Shown here: positions 1-5,798 of the stretch, piece after piece
How positions within the stretch are numbered: the first letter of the stretch is position 1
Layout: each line of letters starts with the position of its first letter
NCBI GenBank assembly: GCA_024681565.1
Contig: JAILAO010000005.1
Coordinates: 1 to 5,798, forward strand
Direction: 5' to 3'
Length of the DNA stretch: 5,798 nucleotides
From: Bacteroidales bacterium
Lineage (GTDB): Bacteria > Bacteroidota > Bacteroidia > Bacteroidales > UBA932
Notes under the pieces: generated by a model
The model's database searches: none
What the model saw: the letters and a program-made list of their open reading frames with translations, nothing else
Told to the model about the DNA's origin: nothing
Translations under genes and position numbers: made by a program

Positions 1-93
1 CCCGTTACTTAACCTAAACTTAAACTATGAAAAACTTCGATGCTAAAGTAGAGAGTTTTTCGGATAAATGCAAGTTTTAGTCTGAATTTTTAG

Positions 94-101
94 TATTTTT
101 G
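94..101 (+). promoter_or_regulatory. Bacteroidetes-type -7 promoter element for the M16 protease-menA unit
   Basis: TATTTTTG matches the Bacteroidetes -7 consensus TAnnTTTG exactly. A transcript would begin near 107-109, leaving a leader of about 23-25 bases before the ATG at 132. No good -33 TTTG is seen at the usual spacing; there is only a T-run at 75-78, which is too close. The element also covers the in-frame TTG at 99, which argues that translation does not begin there. The match is seen directly; promoter activity is inferred. Confidence 0.5.
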
Positions 102-131
102 TCCCCGTTGGTTAGCAAATTACGCATTTAT

Positions 132-3035
132 ATGAAAAAGAATTTTTTATGGTTTGCGACCGCAGCTGTTCTGCTGCTCGCTTTCAACGCCTGCAACCGC
201 TACGAGACCGTTCCCGGAGATGCCCTGCAGACAAAAATCTACACTTTGGACAACGGTATGAAAATTTTCATGTCGGTCAACAAGGAGCAACCCCGTATCC
301 AAACTTACATGGCCGTCAAGGTCGGCAGCAAGAACGACCCTTCGGAGACGACCGGTCTTGCCCATTATTTCGAGCATCTGATGTTCAAGGGTACGGAGAG
401 TTTCGGAACGGTGGATTATGCTGCCGAGAAGCCGATGCTGGATGAGATCGAGCGTTTGTTCGAGGTGTACCGCGTGACTGAGGACGAGGCGGAGCGCCAG
501 GCCATCTACCACCGGATCGATTCGGTGAGCTACGAGGCCTCCAAGCTGGCGATCCCCAATGAGTATGATAAACTGATGGCCATCATCGGCGCCGACGGGA
601 CCAATGCCTGGACTTCCGCTGATGAGACGGTCTATACCGAGGATATCCCCTCCAACCAGATCGACAATTGGGCCCGGATCCAGGCGGACCGTTTCCGTCA
701 TGGCGTGATCCGCGGTTTCCATACGGAACTGGAGACCATCTATGAGGAAAAGAACATGTCCCTTACCCAGGACAGCCGCAAGCTGTGGGAAGCCCTTGAC
801 CAGTCCCTCTTCCCGCATCATCCGTATGGGCAGCAGACCACCCTGGGCAGCCAGGAGCACCTCAAGAATCCTTCCATCACCAACGTCAAGAAATATCATG
901 ACGTCTATTACGTCCCCAACAATATCGCCGTGTGCGTGTCCGGTGATTTCGACCCGGACGAGATGGTGGCCGCCATCGAGAAGTACTTCGGCGACTGGGA
1001 GCCGAATCCTTCCATCCCGACCCTGCAGTTCGAGCCCGAGGCTCCGGTCACGTCGCCCATCGTGCGCGAGGTTTATGGCCTGGAGGCGGAGAATATCGCC
1101 CTGGGCTGGCGTCTGCCCGGTGCTGCCGATCTCAAGACCTCCGCGGTTGCGGAGATTGCCGGTGCCGTCCTGTACAATGGATCGGCCGGTCTGATGGACC
1201 TCGATGTGAACCAGCAGCAGAAAGCCCTTTTCGTGTATGGCGGATATCAGTCGCAGCCTGATTACGGTCAGTTCATCGCCCTGGGCAGCCCCAAACAGGG
1301 CCAGACGCTGGAAGAGGTCCGCGACCTCATCCTGACCGAAGTGGCCAAGCTTCGCAGCGGCGACTTCGATGCGTCCGTCCTGGAGGCGACGGTCAACAAC
1401 CTCAAACTGGACAAGATGCACCAGCTGGAGAGCAACAGCGCCCGGGCCCAGAGCTATGTGGATGCCTTCATCAACGGAATTCCCTGGAAGGACGCCTGTC
1501 ATGACCTCGACCGTCTCGCTGCCGTGACCAAGGAGGATGTCATCTCCTTTGCGAACGAGTATCTGGGAGAAAACGCTTATGCCGTGGTCTACAAGCGCCA
1601 GGGTGAAGACAAGAATGTCCAGAAGATCTCCGCGCCCAAGATTACGCCGATCGTTACCAACCGCGACAAGACGAGCGCTTTCTTGACGGAAATCCAGAAC
1701 ACGCCTGTCAAGCCCATCGAGCCGGTGTTCGTGGACTTCAGCAAAGACATGTCCAAGCTGACGTTCGCCCCGGGTGCGGAACTGCTTTACAAGCACAATG
1801 ACCTCAACGATATCTTCTCCCTGAATTTTGTCTACAACCGCGGTTCGCAGCAGGACCCCGCCCTTTCGCTTGCGCTCGACTACCTCAGTTATCTCGGCAC
1901 GCCGGAGATGAGCGTCGGCGAGATCGCCTCCCGGATGTATGGCCTGGCCTGCAGTTTCAGTGCCGGCGCCGGCACGACGCAGAGTTCGCTCCGCCTCAGC
2001 GGCCTGAGCGAGAATATGGCCGAAGCGGTCGGCATCGTGGAAGAGCTGGTGAAGAACGCCGTTCCGGACGAGGCGGTGCTGGCCAACCTCAAGGCCGACC
2101 TGCTCAAGAGCCGCGCCGATGCGAAGAAGTCGCAGCGCAGCTGCTATTCCGCACTTACCCGCTATGTCAACTACGGTCCGGAGTTTATCCGCGCTTCGGC
2201 GCTCTCCGACCAGGCCCTGATGGCCCTGACCTCCGAGGAACTGCTGGCCAAGGTGCGTGACGTTTTCGACCAGGGTCACGAGATCCTCTACTATGGTCCG
2301 ATGTCCGAGGCGCAGGTCAAGGAAGCCCTCGGCGGCGTCCATTATGTGGCGGAAGGCGCCAAACTGGAACCCGAGCAGCATCCGTTCCTGCAGACAACGC
2401 CGTCCGACGAGGTGGTGATGGCCCAGTATGATGCGGCACAGATCTACTATATCCAGTATTCCAACCGTGGCGAGCGTTTCGATGCCGCCAATGCGGCTGA
2501 CCTCGCCCTCTACAACGAGTATTTCGGCGGCGGCATGAATACGATCGTCTTCCAGGAGATGCGTGAAGCGCGCGGTCTGGCCTACAGCGCCTGGGCGCGC
2601 CTGACGGAACCGGGCTATGCGGATGACAGCTATTCCTACTCGGCTTTCATCGCCACGCAGAATGACAAGATGCGCCAGGCAATCGAGGCTTTCGCACAGA
2701 TCATCAATGATATGCCGGAGTCTGAGGCTGCCTTCTCCGTAGCCAAGGACGCCTTGGTCAGCCGTTTGCGTACGCAGCGCGTGACCGGTGTGAACGTGCT
2801 CCGTGACTATATTGCCTGCCGCGACCTCGGCCTTTCCGAACCCATGGACAAGGCGGTCTTCGAGAAGGTGCAGTCGATGACGCTCGCCGATGTGGTGGCC
2901 ACCCAGCAGAAATGGGCGAAGGACCGTCACTACACCTATGCGATCCTCGGCGATATCGACGACCTGGATACCAGGTTCCTGTCCACCCTCGGTCCGGTGC
3001 GGACCGTGAGCCTCGAGGAAATTTTCGGTTATTAA
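132..3035 (+). CDS. M16 family zinc metalloprotease (pitrilysin/insulinase type), predicted lipoprotein, 967 aa
   Basis: This is a single-chain, two-half M16 peptidase that probably cleaves peptides in the cell envelope. Residues 1-20 form a signal peptide (MKKN, then a hydrophobic run) ending in FNAC, so C21 is a likely lipidation site, although F at -3 is not ideal. No acidic surface-export tag follows the Cys, which suggests a periplasm-facing protein. The inverted zinc motif HYFEH lies at H78-H82, with E81 as catalytic base. The third ligand is probably one of E205/E206 in IYEEKN. HPYG (230-233) and a typical M16_C stretch follow. The C-terminal half has lost HxxEH (region 575-590) but keeps FGGGMN (798-803) and RGLAY (R814, Y818), the usual substrate-binding Arg/Tyr. 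ATG 132 is chosen over TTG 99 because the signal peptide begins there and TTG 99 lies in the promoter element. No Shine-Dalgarno is seen. menA follows after one base. The natural substrate cannot be told from sequence. Confidence 0.93.
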   Translation: MKKNFLWFATAAVLLLAFNACNRYETVPGDALQTKIYTLDNGMKIFMSVNKEQPRIQTYMAVKVGSKNDPSETTGLAHYFEHLMFKGTESFGTVDYAAEKPMLDEIERLFEVYRVTEDEAERQAIYHRIDSVSYEASKLAIPNEYDKLMAIIGADGTNAWTSADETVYTEDIPSNQIDNWARIQADRFRHGVIRGFHTELETIYEEKNMSLTQDSRKLWEALDQSLFPHHPYGQQTTLGSQEHLKNPSITNVKKYHDVYYVPNNIAVCVSGDFDPDEMVAAIEKYFGDWEPNPSIPTLQFEPEAPVTSPIVREVYGLEAENIALGWRLPGAADLKTSAVAEIAGAVLYNGSAGLMDLDVNQQQKALFVYGGYQSQPDYGQFIALGSPKQGQTLEEVRDLILTEVAKLRSGDFDASVLEATVNNLKLDKMHQLESNSARAQSYVDAFINGIPWKDACHDLDRLAAVTKEDVISFANEYLGENAYAVVYKRQGEDKNVQKISAPKITPIVTNRDKTSAFLTEIQNTPVKPIEPVFVDFSKDMSKLTFAPGAELLYKHNDLNDIFSLNFVYNRGSQQDPALSLALDYLSYLGTPEMSVGEIASRMYGLACSFSAGAGTTQSSLRLSGLSENMAEAVGIVEELVKNAVPDEAVLANLKADLLKSRADAKKSQRSCYSALTRYVNYGPEFIRASALSDQALMALTSEELLAKVRDVFDQGHEILYYGPMSEAQVKEALGGVHYVAEGAKLEPEQHPFLQTTPSDEVVMAQYDAAQIYYIQYSNRGERFDAANAADLALYNEYFGGGMNTIVFQEMREARGLAYSAWARLTEPGYADDSYSYSAFIATQNDKMRQAIEAFAQIINDMPESEAAFSVAKDALVSRLRTQRVTGVNVLRDYIACRDLGLSEPMDKAVFEKVQSMTLADVVATQQKWAKDRHYTYAILGDIDDLDTRFLSTLGPVRTVSLEEIFGY

Positions 3036-3036
3036 C

Positions 3037-3939
3037 ATGGATGCCGGAGCTTGTCTGCGTTCGCTGCGGCTGCGCACGCTGCCGCTCTCGCTTGCCGGGA
3101 TCGTCCTGGGCGTGCTGCTGGCCGCCGCGGAGCATGACTTCAGCTTTGTGACCGTCCTTCTGCTGGCATTGACCACGGTCTGCCTGCAGATCCTTTCCAA
3201 CTTATCGAACGAACTGGGGGATACCCTGCACGGGACGGACCGCTCCGACCGGCAGGGTATCCACTATTCTTTGCAGGACGGCGTCATGACGGTCCGGGAC
3301 ATGAAACGCCTGATCACCTGTTTCGCCGTTCTATCCTGCCTGCTGGGGCTCGGGATGGTGTGGAGCGCCTTCGGGACGCTTCTGGCACCGCTTCCGGCCG
3401 CTTTCCTCGTCCTGGGCGCCGCCGCCGTCTGGGCGGCGATGCACTATACGCTCGGCAAGAATCCTTATGGCTACCGCGGCCTCGGAGATCTGTTCGTGTT
3501 TATCTTCTTCGGGCTGGCAACCGTTTGCGGGGGCTATTTCCTGACCTGTCTGGAGTGGGCCTGGCCTGTTCTGCTGCCGGCCGCCTCCATCGGCTGTTTC
3601 AGCGTGGCGGTGCTCAATGTCAACAACATCCGTGACATGAAGTCGGATGCCGCCACCCGCGTGACCGTGGCCCTCAGGATGGGGGAGAAACGGGCGCGGA
3701 TCTATCAGACGGTCCTGGTCGTGTCGGGCTGGGTGCTGATGACGGTGTTCATGCTGACGGCGCCGGCCTGCGGATGGAAATTCATCTACCTCCTCACGCT
3801 GCCCGGATATGCCCGGCACCTGAAAGGGGTGTGGACGCTGAAAGACAGGGCCCTGGACCCGATGCTCCCGCTGCTCGTGAAGAGTACGTTCCTGTTAGCG
3901 CTCCTCAGCGGTATCGGGTATATGACCGCCGTCCTCTAG
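3037..3939 (+). CDS. menA: 1,4-dihydroxy-2-naphthoate polyprenyltransferase MenA, 300 aa
   Basis: MenA is an integral membrane UbiA-family enzyme that attaches a polyprenyl chain to 1,4-dihydroxy-2-naphthoate, releasing CO2 and giving demethylmenaquinone. The N-terminal LRLRTLPLSLAG resembles E. coli MenA. The first Asp-rich motif is NELGDTLHGTD (N58, D62, D68); the usual NDYxD has become NELGD. NPYGYRGLGD occupies 142-151 and the second motif is NNIRDMKSD (D200, D204). About eight hydrophobic segments are spread along the chain, and 300 aa is normal for the family. The ATG lies one base after the protease stop (TAA-C-ATG), so the two genes are likely co-transcribed and translationally coupled. 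The stop TAG interlocks with the stop of the converging menG, the next enzyme in the pathway. The identification rests on both Asp motifs and overall similarity to known MenA. Confidence 0.93.
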   Translation: MDAGACLRSLRLRTLPLSLAGIVLGVLLAAAEHDFSFVTVLLLALTTVCLQILSNLSNELGDTLHGTDRSDRQGIHYSLQDGVMTVRDMKRLITCFAVLSCLLGLGMVWSAFGTLLAPLPAAFLVLGAAAVWAAMHYTLGKNPYGYRGLGDLFVFIFFGLATVCGGYFLTCLEWAWPVLLPAASIGCFSVAVLNVNNIRDMKSDAATRVTVALRMGEKRARIYQTVLVVSGWVLMTVFMLTAPACGWKFIYLLTLPGYARHLKGVWTLKDRALDPMLPLLVKSTFLLALLSGIGYMTAVL

Positions 3940-3950
3940 GCGGTTTTCTT
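3925..3950 (+). terminator. Intrinsic terminator for menA, lying within the 3' end of menG
   Basis: ACCGCC (3925-3930) pairs with GGCGGT (3939-3944) in a 6-bp GC-rich stem with an 8-base loop, followed by a T-rich run TTTTCTT (3944-3950). It points along the + strand and would end the protease-menA transcript. The loop and 3' arm hold both stop codons, and the T-run is the complement of the last Lys codons of menG. On the minus strand the hairpin is not followed by T residues, so it is not a convincing terminator for menG. The stem is short, so strength is uncertain. Confidence 0.55.
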
Positions 3951-4646
3951 CTCTCCGACATACATCCGGCAGAGGCCGAAGGTGAATGCCCGGTGGCGTA
4001 CGGCGGTGTAGCCGCAACGCACCATCGTGGCCGTCCATTCCCGGCGGCCGGGAAACTTTTGTACCGATGCCGGCAGGTAACGGTAGGCCGCCTTGTCGCC
4101 GGAGACCAGTCCGCCGAGCCAGGGCACGAAATGCATGAAATAGAGGTTGTAGCACCAGCGGAGCACTTTGTTCTCCGGAACGGAAAGTTCAAGGATGACG
4201 AGCCGCCCGCCGGGGCGCAGGACGCGGAGGATCTCCCCGAGTGCCGCTTCGCGGTGTTCGAAATTGCGGATGCCGAAAGCGATGGTGACCACGTCGAAAC
4301 CGCCGTCTTCGAAAGGCATCTTCTCGCAGTCTCCCTGCAGGCAGGAAATCCGTTCCTGCAGGCCGGCTTTCTCTACTTTTTCCCGCATCACGGCCAGCAT
4401 TCCTTCGGAAAGGTCGAGCCCGGTGACCCGCCCTTCCGGCGGCAGCCGGCGGGCGACGGCAAGGCTGAAGTCGCCGGTCCCGCAGGCGATGTCCAGGACG
4501 GACGGGGTCTCGCCGGGACGGACGATTTCCCGGAGCGCACGGCGGCGCCAGCTCCGGTCCACACCGAGGGACATCAGGTGGTTGAGGCGGTCGTAGTCGG
4601 GAGCGATCCCGTCGAACATCTGCTGGATTTTTTCTTTTTTCGGCAT
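3936..4646 (-). CDS. menG: Demethylmenaquinone methyltransferase MenG (UbiE family), 236 aa
   Basis: This soluble SAM-dependent C-methyltransferase performs the last step of menaquinone synthesis, methylating demethylmenaquinone. UbiE signatures are clear: YDRLNHLMSLGVDRSW (18-33), SAM motif I VLDIACGTGDF (50-60), GLDLSEGM (76-83), GIRNFEHREAAL (125-136), RVLRPGGRLVILELS (141-155, matching UbiE signature 2 with R for K), and GLVSGDKAAYRYLPASVQKFP (179-199). The length is typical. The start is ATG 4646 (MPKKEKIQQMF), which matches the family N-terminus. The frame stays open to an ATG at 4739, but that lies inside the tRNA and would add an unrelated N-terminus. The gene converges on menA with a four-base overlap, both stops sharing CTAG. 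Only 39 bases separate it from the tRNA and they contain a hairpin, so it probably relies on transcription from the tRNA promoter. In bacteria that also make ubiquinone the same enzyme serves both; here, next to menA, menaquinone is the inferred product. Confidence 0.94.
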   Translation of the reverse strand: MPKKEKIQQMFDGIAPDYDRLNHLMSLGVDRSWRRRALREIVRPGETPSVLDIACGTGDFSLAVARRLPPEGRVTGLDLSEGMLAVMREKVEKAGLQERISCLQGDCEKMPFEDGGFDVVTIAFGIRNFEHREAALGEILRVLRPGGRLVILELSVPENKVLRWCYNLYFMHFVPWLGGLVSGDKAAYRYLPASVQKFPGRREWTATMVRCGYTAVRHRAFTFGLCRMYVGEKKTA

Positions 4647-4656
4647 TTCGGATATG

Positions 4657-4682
4657 AAAAAGTCCGGCTCTGCTGTCCGGAC
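4657..4682 (-). terminator. Terminator-like hairpin between tRNA-Gly and menG
   Basis: On the minus strand GTCCGG and CCGGAC (4682-4677 and 4667-4662) form a perfect 6-bp GC-rich stem with a 9-base loop, followed directly by five T residues (4661-4657). It starts three bases after the encoded CCA of the tRNA, which is where a tRNA terminator would be expected. The T-run ends only ten bases before the menG start codon, so it may act as a partial terminator or attenuator for menG. The structure is seen in the sequence; its regulatory effect is inferred. Confidence 0.6.
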
Positions 4683-4685
4683 CTT

Positions 4686-4759
4686 TGGAGCAGGATAAGG
4701 GAGTCGAACCCTCCTCCTTGGCTTGGGAAGCCAATGCACTACCGATGTGCTAATCCTGC
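4686..4759 (-). tRNA. tRNA-Gly, anticodon CCC, with encoded CCA
   Basis: The minus strand folds into a complete cloverleaf. The acceptor stem is GCAGGAT with ATCCTGC (7 bp), followed by U8 A9. The D stem is GCAC/GTGC with loop ATCGGTA containing GG. The anticodon stem is TTGGC/GCCAA with loop TTCCCAA, giving anticodon CCC (forward positions 4725-4727). The variable loop is 4 bases (GGAG). The T stem is GAGGG/CCCTT (one G-T pair) with loop TTCGACT. The discriminator is U73, as usual for bacterial tRNA-Gly, followed by a genomic CCA at 4688-4686. It reads the glycine codon GGG. Every paired position in the acceptor, D and anticodon stems is Watson-Crick, so the gene looks functional. Confidence 0.96.
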
Positions 4760-4820
4760 ATTGAGCGAGAATGAATGGAAATCGAAATCAAATGGTACAA
4801 TTCTGATACCGGTTCCGATG

Positions 4821-4828
4821 CAAATATA
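4821..4828 (-). promoter_or_regulatory. Bacteroidetes-type -7 promoter element for tRNA-Gly (and probably menG)
   Basis: Read on the minus strand this is TATATTTG, an exact match to TAnnTTTG. Transcription would begin near 4814, about 55 bases before the mature tRNA 5' end at 4759, a leader that RNase P could remove. Upstream is strongly AT-rich, but no clear -33 TTTG is seen at the normal spacing. It is the only such match found upstream of the tRNA and menG on this strand. Confidence 0.5.
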
Positions 4829-4840
4829 GCAATTAATTCT

Positions 4841-4848
4841 TAATTTTG
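4841..4848 (+). promoter_or_regulatory. Bacteroidetes-type -7 promoter element for xylB
   Basis: TAATTTTG matches TAnnTTTG exactly. A start site near 4855 would leave a leader of about 16 bases before the ATG at 4871. The -33 region of this promoter would overlap the oppositely directed element at 4821-4828, so the two promoters are back to back and RNA polymerase could probably occupy only one at a time. No clear -33 box and no obvious operator palindrome for a xylose regulator was seen. Confidence 0.45.
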
Positions 4849-4870
4849 ACTACTTGAAAATAATCTGCCC

Positions 4871-5798
4871 ATGTATTCTCTTGGAATAGACGTCGGATCT
4901 TCATCCGTCAAGGTCGCCCTGCTGGATATCGCAGGCGGCAAGTGTGTGTGTTCTTCTACCAACCCCAAAACCGAGGCGCCGATCAAGGCGGTCCGCAAAG
5001 GCTGGGCCGAGCAGGATCCTCAGTCCTGGTGGAAGTATATGTGTGAAGGCATCCGGGAGATGGCCGCCGCCGGTTTCGACATGGGGCAGGTGGCCTCCAT
5101 CGGCATTTCCTATCAGATGCACGGCCTCGTGGCGGTGGACCGGGATGTCCATCCGGTGCGTGACGCCATCATCTGGTGCGACTCCCGTGCCGTCGGGACG
5201 GGCGAGGCCGCGTTGCAGGGGATCGGCTATGAGCGCTGCATGGAGCACCTGCTCAATTCTCCCGGCAATTTCACGGCCTCCAAACTGGCCTGGGTCAAGG
5301 AAAATGAGCCGGACATCTATGCCAAGATCTGGAAGTTCATGCTTCCGGGCGATTATATCGCCTACCGGCTGACCGGAGAGATCACGACCACGGCCACGGG
5401 TCTGTCGGAAGGTATCATGTGGGATTTCGCCGAGAACCGCAGGGCCGATTTCGTAACGGATTATTTCGGTATTCCGCAGGACAGATTCGCCGACATCGTG
5501 CCGGCGCTCGGCGTCCAGGCGCATACCACGGCCGCCATCCAGCGTTCGCTGGGCATCCCGGCCGGCACGCCGGTATCCTACCGCGCCGGCGACCAGCCCA
5601 ACAATGCTTTCTCGCTCAACGTGCTCAAACCGGGCGAAATCGCCGCGACGGCCGGCACCAGCGGTGTGGTCTATGGTGTGACCGATGTCCCCAAGGCCGA
5701 TCCGAAGTCCCGCGTCAATACCTTCCTGCACGTCACCGATTCGCCGGATCCCCGCATGGGCGTGCTGCTCTGCATCAACGGCACCGGTATCATGAACG
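4871..5798 (+). CDS. xylB: Xylulokinase (FGGY family), N-terminal 309 codons, cut by the window edge
   Basis: The enzyme phosphorylates D-xylulose with ATP to give D-xylulose 5-phosphate, linking xylose use to the pentose phosphate pathway in the cytoplasm. The frame begins MYSLGIDVGSSSVKVALLD, the ATP-binding start of the FGGY fold (compare E. coli XylB MYIGIDLGTSGVKVILL). WAEQDPQSWW follows at about 45-54. QMHG at 82-85 corresponds to the substrate-contacting Met-His-Gly of XylB and favours xylulose over other FGGY substrates. FTASKLAWVKENEP and MLPGDYIAYRLTGE are typical. GDQPNNA contains D241, equivalent to the catalytic base, and GTSG lies at 262-265. The family is usually about 490-500 aa, so roughly 185-190 C-terminal residues lie beyond 5798; nothing suggests the gene is broken. 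No Shine-Dalgarno is seen. Xylose isomerase or a transporter may follow, but that is outside the window. Confidence 0.92.
   Translation, partial: MYSLGIDVGSSSVKVALLDIAGGKCVCSSTNPKTEAPIKAVRKGWAEQDPQSWWKYMCEGIREMAAAGFDMGQVASIGISYQMHGLVAVDRDVHPVRDAIIWCDSRAVGTGEAALQGIGYERCMEHLLNSPGNFTASKLAWVKENEPDIYAKIWKFMLPGDYIAYRLTGEITTTATGLSEGIMWDFAENRRADFVTDYFGIPQDRFADIVPALGVQAHTTAAIQRSLGIPAGTPVSYRAGDQPNNAFSLNVLKPGEIAATAGTSGVVYGVTDVPKADPKSRVNTFLHVTDSPDPRMGVLLCINGTGIMN

Noticed and set aside
30..60. Inverted repeat AAAAACT / AGTTTTT with a 17-base loop, terminator-like on both strands.
   Set aside because: The stem is nearly all A-T and the loop is long, so it would be unstable; chance pairing is likely in this AT-rich stretch.
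27..80. A 17-codon frame (MKNFDAKVESFSDKCKF) upstream of the protease.
   Set aside because: It is very short, lies upstream of the predicted transcription start, and has no ribosome-binding or family signal.
99..131. Upstream TTG start adding 11 residues to the M16 protease.
   Set aside because: The TTG lies in the -7 promoter element, and the added MSPLVSKLRIY would sit before a normal signal peptide start (MKKN).
147..3200. A 1017-codon open frame on the minus strand opposite the M16 gene.
   Set aside because: It is codon-aligned with the sense gene, so it stays open as long as the sense gene has no TTA, CTA or TCA codons. It stops exactly at the TTA codon for Leu6 (147-149). Strong G/C-ending codon bias explains it, and its protein has no recognisable family pattern.
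4647..4739. Extended menG start at an ATG at 4739, giving 267 aa.
   Set aside because: It begins inside the tRNA anticodon arm and crosses the terminator hairpin. The extra 31 residues do not resemble UbiE proteins, whose usual N-terminus fits ATG 4646.
3774..4829. A 351-codon plus-strand frame across menG and the tRNA.
   Set aside because: It runs antisense to a clear UbiE gene and through a complete tRNA; its composition is that of a shadow frame.
4901..5731. A 276-codon minus-strand frame opposite xylB.
   Set aside because: The plus strand encodes a clear FGGY kinase with all expected motifs; the minus frame is open because of GC-rich codon use.
1..5798. Search for CRISPR repeats, insertion-sequence ends, phage genes, toxin-antitoxin pairs or other defence genes.
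   Set aside because: No direct repeat series, transposase, integrase or small paired genes were seen; the window is almost fully explained by four conserved genes and one tRNA.

Overview
The window looks like chromosomal housekeeping DNA from a GC-rich member of the Bacteroidales. Three things suggest this. All three intergenic starts carry a match to the Bacteroidetes -7 promoter element TAnnTTTG. No start codon has a clear Shine-Dalgarno sequence. The proteins (long M16 protease lipoprotein, MenA, MenG/UbiE, xylulokinase) have the motif wording usual in that group. A genus cannot be fixed from this sequence alone.

Layout. At 1-131 there is an AT-rich leader with a promoter-like element and no convincing gene. 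At 132-3035 (+) is a full-length two-half M16 (pitrilysin/insulinase) zinc protease with a lipoprotein-type signal peptide. One base later, at 3037-3939 (+), is menA, the prenyltransferase that makes demethylmenaquinone. Converging on it and overlapping by four bases, at 3936-4646 (-), is menG/ubiE, the methyltransferase that turns demethylmenaquinone into menaquinone. Upstream of menG on the same strand are a terminator-like hairpin and a tRNA-Gly(CCC) gene (4686-4759, -). A 111-bp AT-rich spacer with divergent promoter elements separates the tRNA from a xylulokinase gene (4871 onward, +), which runs off the right edge.

How the parts fit. menA and menG encode two consecutive late steps of menaquinone synthesis, the quinone pool of anaerobic respiration in this group, but they are read toward each other and interlock at their stop codons. 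menA appears co-transcribed with the protease. menG appears to depend on transcription through the tRNA, because no promoter is visible between the two. Xylulokinase is a separate sugar-catabolic unit (D-xylulose to xylulose 5-phosphate).

No CRISPR array, mobile element, phage gene, toxin-antitoxin pair or recognisable new system is visible. The most interesting points concern transcription layout: the tRNA-hairpin-menG arrangement and a terminator written into the last codons of an opposing gene.
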